Assembly: GCF_005402965.1 (NCBI RefSeq)
Contig: NZ_BJCF01000001.1
Coordinates: 124,001-188,000 of the forward strand
Direction of reading: 5' to 3'
DNA from: Dolichospermum planctonicum
Lineage (GTDB): Bacteria > Cyanobacteriota > Cyanobacteriia > Cyanobacteriales > Nostocaceae
DNA length: 64,000 nt
Made by a program: the position numbers and the translations under genes. The notes beneath the pieces are model-generated. The model saw nothing but the letters and a program-made list of their open reading frames with translations, ran no database searches and was not told where the DNA came from. Of the stretch, positions 25,511-32,673 are shown piece after piece; positions within the stretch are counted from its first letter, which is position 1; each line of letters opens with the position of its first letter.

Positions 25511-25765
25511 TCAGATTACTAAATAGCCGGATAGTTTGGAAAAGTCAATAGCGAAAATCTTGTTATCATGGAATCCAAATGGACCTTCATATGTTGTTTG
25601 GGGATTGTTTATTCCATCATAAACTGTTGATAAGTGAACAGCAGGACGATCCCATAAAGGCAGAAAAATACTACCTGATATTTGTGTGATTTGCTGTGAA
25701 TTTAAGTCATATAAGAATGTCTTTTTCTCAAGAAGTTGCAAATCAGAAATTATGATTGTAGCCAT
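25511..25765 (-). CDS. RiPP precursor-like peptide E (leader without double Gly)
   Basis: 84 residues. The leader MATIIISDLQLLEKKTFLYD, then LNSQQITQISGS, is almost the same as that of peptide D, but the expected Gly-Gly is replaced by Gly31-Ser32. The core contains STVYDGINNPQTTYEGPFGF and HDNKIFAIDFSKLSGYL, clearly paralogous to peptide F (TIYDGLN, TTYEG, NFHDNK). There is no Cys. It may be processed at Gly-Ser or may be a non-functional variant. Confidence 0.75.
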   Translation of the reverse strand: MATIIISDLQLLEKKTFLYDLNSQQITQISGSIFLPLWDRPAVHLSTVYDGINNPQTTYEGPFGFHDNKIFAIDFSKLSGYLVI

Positions 25766-25829
25766 GATCTTATTTTCTCATCAAAAGTAAACAGTTCTGC
25801 TGATTGCACCTTTAAATATCGTGAAATAA

Positions 25830-26099
25830 TTAATGAGATACCCAAGCATTAACTGTCCGCGCATAGTCTATCGTATGGAATTTATTATCATGAAAATTCC
25901 CTGCACCTTCATAAGTTGTTGATATGGTATTTAAACCATCATAGATGGTCATGACAAAAACATTAGGAGTCCCTCCCCAATTTGGATAATCGCCCCAAAC
26001 TAATCCTCCTAATACAATATTTGATTCTATTTGTTTTAAATCATAAATAAAGCTTTCTAAATCCGTGTAATCAAAGTTATTAATTACTAATCTTTCCAT
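25830..26099 (-). CDS. RiPP precursor-like peptide F (double-Gly leader)
   Basis: 89 residues. The leader MERLVINNFDYTDLESFIYD, LKQIESNIVLGG, ends at Gly31-Gly32. The core starts LVWGDYPNWGGTPNVF and continues MTIYDGLNTISTTYEG, GNFHDNKFHTIDYARTVNAW. Five or more Ser/Thr and several Trp/Tyr are present; there is no Cys. It is the first precursor after the HlyD gene on the minus strand. Confidence 0.78.
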   Translation of the reverse strand: MERLVINNFDYTDLESFIYDLKQIESNIVLGGLVWGDYPNWGGTPNVFVMTIYDGLNTISTTYEGAGNFHDNKFHTIDYARTVNAWVSH

Positions 26100-26234
26100 T
26101 ATATTATCCTTCTAATCTTCACTTGACTCTTATATTTTTACATTATTTCCTCATAGATTATATAAAAGTTGCATATTAAAGTCTTTTTTTATTAGACATA
26201 ATTGCATGAATTATGTCTTTAATTTTCGTTGACA

Positions 26235-27773
26235 TTAAAGCTCTAAACCATTTTTTTGTAACTTCTTAAATGGATCTAAAATAAAGTCAATAACTCGACG
26301 TTGACGGATAATTGCTTCGGCACTTGCGGTTTGTCCAGGGGTGAGAGGAATCTGCTTGTTACCAACTTGAATATAAGGATTTTCCAAAGCAATATCTACT
26401 TCATAGGTTTCTAGACGATTGGCACTATTTTCCTGAATTTTAGAGTTAGGTGAAATCCAAGTAATTCGCCCTGATAAAATTCCATATTCTTGGAAAGGAT
26501 AAGCATCAAATTTAATTTTTACTGGCATTCCTACTTTAACGAAACCACTATGTTGACTGGCCATACGTGCCTTCAAAATTAAGTCCGCATTTTTGGGTGC
26601 AATTTGAGCAATCATTTGTCCTGGTTGGACTACAGAACCAGCTTTTTTAATGGGTAGTTCAAAAATTGTTCCATCAATAGGAGAGCGGATAATTCGCTGT
26701 TTTAGTTGTAAATTTAGGGAGATGATCTGTCCTTCTGTTTGCATAATTTCCGATTGTAGAGAAGTAATTTGATTTTGTAGGTCTTTAAACTGTTCCTGAC
26801 TTTTTAATAATGCTAATTCTCCTCCTTGTATAGCACTTTTATAACTACTTTCCTCTTGTTGTAATCGCAATTTTGCTTGTTCAATATCTGACTTAAATTG
26901 ATTCATAAGCGACTGATAACTACTTTCTTGTTCTTTTAAGCGTAACCGTGCCGTTTGAATATTAAATTTTGCTTCTTCTTGTAAACGTTGACTTTCCTCA
27001 GCAATCTTTTCTAATTCTACTAGTTTGGTTTGAGGAATTATACCTTCCTCTAACAGTAGACGATAACGGGCAACTTCTGAAATATCTCGACGCAAGCGAC
27101 TTGTAACTAACCTATAGTTACTTTGAGTAGATTTTACATTCTGTTTCATCTGATCAATTTGTGCCAATTTCTCCAAATCTTGGAAATTATAAGCACTTTT
27201 TTTAGTTTCAAATGTTTGTCTGGCTTGATTAACTTGAGCCATTTTTTCTAATGATTGAGATTGGTTTTGCTGACGTTGAATATTAATTGCCATTAAGACT
27301 TGATTTTTTAAGATTTCTAGTTGAGATTTACGATTTTTCAACCCTTCTAATTTAGCTTTTATTTGTTGTATTTCTGTTTGCATAACCTCAGATTCTATTT
27401 TCACTAAAACCTGTCCTGCCTTAACTGTTGCCCCTTCTTTAACATTAACAGAAACAATAGTACCAGTCACCGCACTATCTAATTTTTGTGTTGCACCTTT
27501 TGGTTCTATTCGTCCAATAGCATTTCCGGTTTCATCAACTCTAGTTAACATTGCCCAAGGTAAAATAATTGCTGCAAAACTAACCAGCAAATACAACATT
27601 GAACGAGTCCAGACTTTTGGTAAAGCATCTAATAATTCTTCTGTACCATAAAACCAATCCTGGACCTTACCTAATGTCTGGGTTTGATTTTGATTTGGGA
27701 GAAAAGCAGTAGATTCGGTTTGATTCTGCTGATTTATAGTAGTTGTTGGTTGTGTATAAACTGACTGGGGCAT
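26235..27773 (-). CDS. HlyD family membrane fusion (periplasmic adaptor) protein
   Basis: 512 residues: a short cytoplasmic N-terminus rich in Gln/Thr, one membrane segment at about 57-77 (SMLYLLVSFAAIILPWAML), a lipoyl/biotinyl-like strand (GTIVSVNVKEGATVKAGQVLVKIES), a long coiled coil at about 130-340, and a C-terminal beta-barrel domain with IRSPIDGTIFELPIKKAGSV and VQPGQMIAQIAP. It links the C39 ABC exporter to an outer-membrane channel for peptide secretion. It follows the exporter gene on the same strand with a 92-base gap that contains a strong hairpin. Confidence 0.93.
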   Translation of the reverse strand: MPQSVYTQPTTTINQQNQTESTAFLPNQNQTQTLGKVQDWFYGTEELLDALPKVWTRSMLYLLVSFAAIILPWAMLTRVDETGNAIGRIEPKGATQKLDSAVTGTIVSVNVKEGATVKAGQVLVKIESEVMQTEIQQIKAKLEGLKNRKSQLEILKNQVLMAINIQRQQNQSQSLEKMAQVNQARQTFETKKSAYNFQDLEKLAQIDQMKQNVKSTQSNYRLVTSRLRRDISEVARYRLLLEEGIIPQTKLVELEKIAEESQRLQEEAKFNIQTARLRLKEQESSYQSLMNQFKSDIEQAKLRLQQEESSYKSAIQGGELALLKSQEQFKDLQNQITSLQSEIMQTEGQIISLNLQLKQRIIRSPIDGTIFELPIKKAGSVVQPGQMIAQIAPKNADLILKARMASQHSGFVKVGMPVKIKFDAYPFQEYGILSGRITWISPNSKIQENSANRLETYEVDIALENPYIQVGNKQIPLTPGQTASAEAIIRQRRVIDFILDPFKKLQKNGLEL

Positions 27774-27807
27774 AAATAATTTTACAGTTCTCTATTTTTG
27801 TAGTTAT

Positions 27808-27840
27808 ATATCCCTGACTTCTTGCAGAAGTCAGGGATAT
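27808..27840. terminator. 14 bp perfect hairpin between exporter and HlyD genes
   Basis: ATATCCCTGACTTC (27808-27821) pairs perfectly with GAAGTCAGGGATAT (27827-27840), loop TTGCA. On the minus strand it lies after the exporter stop and before the HlyD start, so it may reduce or end read-through from the exporter gene. It is related to the palindrome at 24068. Confidence 0.7.
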
Positions 27841-27865
27841 CTTGGCAATTAAACAATTAAAACAA

Positions 27866-30586
27866 TTAATTTGTTTGTGCTAATTGTTGTTGATTGAGAT
27901 AAAAATAATGTCCTTTTTTGGTAATTAATTCGTCGTGAGTACCACTTTCTACTAAAACACCACGATCTAAAACTAAAATTAGATCAGCATGACGAACTGT
28001 AGAAAGACGGTGAGCAATAATTAAACTTGTACGTCCTTGCAGAATTTTTTTGAGGTTGTTTTGAATAATACGTTCAGATTCAGAATCAAGGTGGCTCGTA
28101 GCTTCATCTAATATTAAAAGTCGAGGATTTCCTAATAAGGCGCGGGCAATTGCTAACCGTTGGCGTTGTCCTCCTGATAACATTCCTCCACCTTCACCAA
28201 TTTGTGTTTCATAACCCATTGGCATCCTTTTAATAAACTCGTCTGCCCCTGCAAGTTGGGCGGCTTCTATAATCTCTTCTAAAGAGGCTTCAGGATGGGC
28301 AATAGTGATATTTTCCCGAATTGTTCCTCCAAATAAAAATGTATCTTGATCAACAACTCCAATTTGCGATCGCAGAGAATGCAAGGAAATACTAGTCACA
28401 TCTTGATTGTCAATTAAAACTCTTCCATCTGTCGGTGGATATAAACCCAAAATCAATTTAGAAAGGGTGGTTTTCCCTGAACCGCTGCGCCCGACAACTG
28501 CTACAGTTTGCTCTGGTAAAATTTCAAAACTGAGATTTTCTAGAATGTTAATTTCACTCTCAGAGTGATAGCGAAATGTAACGTTATTAAAACTAATTTT
28601 CCCGATTAATCTGGGTAAATATTGGCGAGGTTTATGTTCTAAATCTTCTTCTGGTTCTGCTTCTAAAACATCATTAATTCGTTCGGTGGCAACGATTACT
28701 TCTTGTAGTTGATTCCACAAGATAATTAACCGTTGGAAAGGCTGAATAATGTTGCCTAACAACATATTAAAAGCAACTAATTGACCAATGGTAAGTTGGT
28801 TTTGAATAACTAACCAAGCCCCAAACCATAGTAATCCTGTACTGGCTAAAGATTGAATGGTAGAGCTAACTAATTGCAGTTGGTTACTAACTACTTGACC
28901 ACTAAAGTTCTTTTTAATTAAATTATTCAGCAATTCTTCCCAATGCCAACGCACCGTTTGTTCAATTGCCATTGAGCGAATGGAAGAAATCCCCGTCAAG
29001 CTTTGAATTAAATAGCTATTTTCTAGGGTTCCTGCGGCAAATACCTCTCGACTAATTCGACGTAAAAATGGCGTAGCAAATAATGTTAATAACACAAATG
29101 GTGGCACAATTGCTAATGTCATCCCCGCCATTGGTGGACTGTACCAAAACATTAATCCTACATAAACAACGACGGTCAATAAATCTAAGCCAATAGATAA
29201 AGCTTCACCAGTGAGAAAACGCTGAATTTTCTGATTTTCCTGGACACGGGAGACAATATCACCAACATATCGAGACTCAAAAAAGGACAGAGGTAAGCCA
29301 AATGTATGCTTAATAAATCCCACCATTAAAGCGACGCTAATTCGGTTGGCTGTGTGGTCAAGTAAATATTGTCTTAACCCATTAATGGCGACACGAAACA
29401 AACCAAAAATTAATAATCCGAAGCCTACAGTATTTAAGGTTAAGGTGCTACCTTGAACAATGACTCTATCTAATAAAAGTTGAGTAAATAGGGGTGTTAC
29501 TAATCCAAATACCTGAATTAATACCGAAGCAATGAATACTTCTAGTAGGACTTGAAAGTGAGGTTTAACTAAATCCAATAACTGCCAAAATGGCGTATTA
29601 GCTTCTGGTGTTTTTTTGAGTGAAGCTGTGGGTTCTAGTAATAGAGCGTAGCCTGTCCAACCTGCTTTGAATTGATTGATAGTTAAATAGCGTTGACCAA
29701 GGGCAGGATCGGCGACAATTACCTGTTTTTTGGTAATTTCATAGACAACAATGTAATGTTTACCTTCCCAATGAGCGATCGCTGGTAAAGGTTGTTGAGC
29801 AAATTTATCTAAACTGGCTTTCACTGGACGGGTAGCAAAACCAAGACTTTCCGCTGCTGCACTCAAACTTCGCATGGATGCACCACTACGGCTAACATTA
29901 GCCAAATCCCGCAGGCGATTAATACTGAAGTTTTTCCCCCAATAACGACCAATCATGACTAAACAAGCAGCTCCACAATCCGCAGCACTTTGTTGTTCAA
30001 AAAATGGATAGCGTTTGGTAAATTTACGCCACCAATTTCCAGCAGTTACAGTCGGAATAGGAAAGTATTTGGGGCGCTTTTTTGGTTGTGCCAGTGGGGG
30101 AATTGTCAGTTGGGTAAAATTGGCAGTTTTTGCTGTTCTTGGTGTTTCTGGAGTGGGAATTTCTGGAGGTTTGGCAGTGTTAATTAGTTGTGCTTTATTC
30201 AGCAAAAGATCATAAGTATCAGGAAATTCTCCCATTACCTTCTTCACCATCTGTTGGGGAAGATAGGCAATTTTTAAATTCACAGAAGCTCTAGCAACGT
30301 AACTACTAAATTCTTGTTCTGGAAATAAAGTTAACTCCCCAAATGATGAACCTGGCGCGAGAGTAGTAATTAAGTTATTAGAGTTATCAAGTAATCTCAC
30401 CTTACCCGTTAGCACAATATAAATTCCCGGCTTTGCTGTTGTCCCTTGCCAAAATTGCTTTGCTACCGGTGGTTCAATAATTTCTAAAGCCTTGATACAA
30501 TCGGCAACTGCTTGATTTGATAGGGAATCACCCAAGACTTGCTTAATGTTTGTAGCTAACTGTTCCTGAGAAAACGTTGATAGCAT
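27866..30586 (-). CDS. C39 peptidase-containing ABC exporter with cNMP-binding-like domain (HetC-like architecture)
   Basis: The 906 residues contain, in order: a cyclic-nucleotide-binding-like domain (about 10-130; GIYIVLTGKVRLLD, SSFGELTLFP), a C39 peptidase (about 190-325) with Gln/Cys in QQSAADCGAACL (Cys204) and His in HWEGKHYIVV plus VADPALGQ, six membrane segments (about 340-620), and an ABC ATPase with GRSGSGKTTLS, LSGGQRQRLAIARAL, LLILDEATSHLD. It should remove double-Gly leaders and export the cores. HetC of Anabaena is, as I recall, an exporter of the same class. It lies 21 bases after the HTH gene, in one operon. Confidence 0.93.
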   Translation of the reverse strand: MLSTFSQEQLATNIKQVLGDSLSNQAVADCIKALEIIEPPVAKQFWQGTTAKPGIYIVLTGKVRLLDNSNNLITTLAPGSSFGELTLFPEQEFSSYVARASVNLKIAYLPQQMVKKVMGEFPDTYDLLLNKAQLINTAKPPEIPTPETPRTAKTANFTQLTIPPLAQPKKRPKYFPIPTVTAGNWWRKFTKRYPFFEQQSAADCGAACLVMIGRYWGKNFSINRLRDLANVSRSGASMRSLSAAAESLGFATRPVKASLDKFAQQPLPAIAHWEGKHYIVVYEITKKQVIVADPALGQRYLTINQFKAGWTGYALLLEPTASLKKTPEANTPFWQLLDLVKPHFQVLLEVFIASVLIQVFGLVTPLFTQLLLDRVIVQGSTLTLNTVGFGLLIFGLFRVAINGLRQYLLDHTANRISVALMVGFIKHTFGLPLSFFESRYVGDIVSRVQENQKIQRFLTGEALSIGLDLLTVVVYVGLMFWYSPPMAGMTLAIVPPFVLLTLFATPFLRRISREVFAAGTLENSYLIQSLTGISSIRSMAIEQTVRWHWEELLNNLIKKNFSGQVVSNQLQLVSSTIQSLASTGLLWFGAWLVIQNQLTIGQLVAFNMLLGNIIQPFQRLIILWNQLQEVIVATERINDVLEAEPEEDLEHKPRQYLPRLIGKISFNNVTFRYHSESEINILENLSFEILPEQTVAVVGRSGSGKTTLSKLILGLYPPTDGRVLIDNQDVTSISLHSLRSQIGVVDQDTFLFGGTIRENITIAHPEASLEEIIEAAQLAGADEFIKRMPMGYETQIGEGGGMLSGGQRQRLAIARALLGNPRLLILDEATSHLDSESERIIQNNLKKILQGRTSLIIAHRLSTVRHADLILVLDRGVLVESGTHDELITKKGHYFYLNQQQLAQTN

Positions 30587-30607
30587 TTCCTAACCTCCAA
30601 AACACTA

Positions 30608-31249
30608 TTATTGATTGGCCTGCATGAGATTAAATGACCAATGAAAACTAGGTTCAGGTAGAGAATGCAAATCACTAATTGTAATTGCTATATCCTGATT
30701 TTCAGCAGTTGTCAATGGATAATTTTTACGTTTAGTGGAAAGTCCCATTTGTTTAAGTAAACGGTTGATATGGCGATCACTAATTTTAATTCCCAACTCT
30801 TTAGCTAAATGTTTGCTCAACCATTGAGCCGTCCAATCACTAAAAGCATAGCCATATTCACGGGGACTACAATTAACTAATTCTTTCAATTTTTCAATAT
30901 ATTGATGATTAACAATCTTTGGTCTACCCAATGGCCGCTGATTCCATTTATGCGCCATACCTGCCTCAGCAATACCTATCCAATACCTGGCCATTTCTTG
31001 AGAACAGCCTATGATTTCACAAATATGAGTTTGTGATTTTCCCATATCTGCTAACAACATTATCTCAATGCGTCGCCGATATTCTGGTTGTGAATTATTT
31101 TGTAAGTTTTTTAGCAAGGCCTTCCGCTGAAAGGGTGTTAAAAACTTACTTTCATAAGTATCGTAAATATTAACAACCTGATCTTGATGAGAATAAGATG
31201 ACATAATTCTTACCAGTTGCCTTCTACTTTCAAATTTGGGCAAATCCAT
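30608..31249 (-). CDS. helix-turn-helix protein upstream of the exporter
   Basis: 213 residues with an IS630-type N-terminal double helix-turn-helix (about 40-120: RRIEIMLLADMGKSQTHICE, IIGCSQEMARYWIG) followed by a winged-helix-like part (RPKIVNHQYIEKLKELV, WLSKHLAKELGIKISDRHIN, RLLKQMGLS). No DDE catalytic domain is present, so it is a domesticated DNA-binding protein and probably the cluster's regulator. The ATG at 31204 (MSSYSHQDQV) is an alternative start. Its stop lies 21 bases before the exporter gene. The target is unknown. Confidence 0.75.
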   Translation of the reverse strand: MDLPKFESRRQLVRIMSSYSHQDQVVNIYDTYESKFLTPFQRKALLKNLQNNSQPEYRRRIEIMLLADMGKSQTHICEIIGCSQEMARYWIGIAEAGMAHKWNQRPLGRPKIVNHQYIEKLKELVNCSPREYGYAFSDWTAQWLSKHLAKELGIKISDRHINRLLKQMGLSTKRKNYPLTTAENQDIAITISDLHSLPEPSFHWSFNLMQANQ

Positions 31250-32222
31250 CTGTTACATCTATTGCTCAAATACAGATGCAAAGAATTTCACAGACATTTA
31301 GTATTTAATCTGTAGGATGTTTCATGAGTATTTATTTCTCCATATTTATGCAACAAGTATAGCTGTTTTCCCCCCAATAAACAGCATTGTCTGCTAAAAC
31401 ACCTACAGATAAACTCCAATCATTTTTATCCCTAATACTAAATTTATCCCCATTAGTTAATCATCCAAAAATCCACTTCAAGGATGATATTATCCCTAAT
31501 TTAGATTTCAGGACATTCATAAACACTGGTATTCAGATTTATCAATCAACACTAGACTATTTAAGTTCATGCAGCTTTAATTCCCCAATAATTACGACAC
31601 ACCTACTCCAAATATTGCAGCCTCAAAGTAGATAAGTTCAGGAAGGATGTAATCTATCTCTTACAGTAGCCTAAAATCAAAAAATTCTCATCAGCAAACT
31701 TTCTAAATATGAAATTGTCTGTCTGATAACTTAGCGTTAGCCATTCAGTTTAGATAAAAAAGTGACAAAGCTTTGATTGTTATTTTTAAATTCTGCTATA
31801 TCTTCTTTGAAAATTTATATAAAAAATCAAATCTTTATCTAAACTTCATGATATCTTTACATAAAATTTATATAAATTTCAATCTGCTAAAAATATGCTT
31901 AGTAGATTCCCATGAGAAAACTCTTGTGGTGCGGGCATCTTGCCCGCTAATATCTTACCTCAGATGACTGCACCACCCTAAATATCAGATAGGATGCGTC
32001 AAATATTAAACATCTGCTTATTGACAGCGTTTAATAAATATGACACACCTTACTAATATGCAAATTGCCTAAATCCTGATTTATTTAATTATTAAGAGAC
32101 ACAAGTGCTACAAGCAATCAGCTTTTTGGGAAAAATGCAGTCCGCCATGCACCTTTGTTCTGCTATTTCTAATTTATAAGATGTTACAAATGTATATTTC
32201 CCATGCTGGCAGATAGGGATTC
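31250..32222. other. ~1 kb without a convincing gene
   Basis: Only weak frames are present (for example 31387-31635 from a TTG). The region holds the likely promoter of the HTH-exporter operon near 31260-31370, a dispersed-repeat fragment (CTGATAACTTAGCGTTAGCC near 31722) and the palindrome GCGGGC-ATCTT-GCCCGC at 31931-31947, the second copy of the one at 18778. Confidence 0.45.
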
Positions 32223-32223
32223 A

Positions 32224-32278
32224 GTAATTGCAGTTACTCACATTTCAGATCCAATTTTACTGAGTAACAGGCAATTAC
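32224..32278. terminator. long hairpin downstream of hetP
   Basis: GTAATTGC (32224-32231) pairs with GCAATTAC (32271-32278) and GTTACTCA (32233-32240) with TGAGTAAC (32261-32268), a ~16 bp stem with a small internal loop and a 20-base end loop. It lies just past the hetP stop on the minus strand. Confidence 0.5.
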
Positions 32279-32292
32279 AGTATATTCAGCAA

Positions 32293-32673
32293 CTATGCTG
32301 ACTTTTTTTCCCTACTGTTAGCGCGTGCTTCTGCTTTTTGCTTACCCCCCACTTCCAGATACGCTATATCTTTAATCTTGCTTAAACAGTTAGAAGCTAG
32401 ATTGCTTTCGGACTTCTCTGTGGTTGGTTTAGCAATTTTCAGACTTTCATTATTTTGTGAGTTTGACCTATTTGTGCGGGCATTTTCTTTCAATATGCGG
32501 TTATAAGTGCGATAAGGAATATAGTGCATCGGATTATAACCAACAAACCGCAACATTAAAACACAAGCCCAAGAATACTTACCTGCTAAAATCGCTTCGA
32601 CTACTTGGTCTAATTGTTCAGGATGGATTTTCGGTCCTAAGTTGTTACCACTGCCAGCAATATCTTGATTCAT
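32293..32673 (-). CDS. hetP: HetP family heterocyst commitment protein
   Basis: The conserved HetP block is clear: [20 protein letters not shown], then [20 protein letters not shown] and ILKEN. HetP promotes commitment to heterocyst differentiation and is activated by HetR. The C-terminal ~70 residues are polar and variable, as usual. I prefer ATG 32673 ([13 protein letters not shown]) because it fits the N-terminus of known HetP proteins; the frame extends to 32745. It lies on the same strand as, and ~1 kb before, the HTH-exporter operon. In Anabaena hetP is next to hetC, an exporter of the same class as the one here. Confidence 0.9.
   Translation of the reverse strand: MNQDIAGSGNNLGPKIHPEQLDQVVEAILAGKYSWACVLMLRFVGYNPMHYIPYRTYNRILKENARTNRSNSQNNESLKIAKPTTEKSESNLASNCLSKIKDIAYLEVGGKQKAEARANSREKKSA

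Noticed and set aside
31387-31635. 82-codon plus-strand frame
   Set aside because: TTG start, no ribosome binding site, no recognisable pattern; composition like the surrounding AT-rich DNA.
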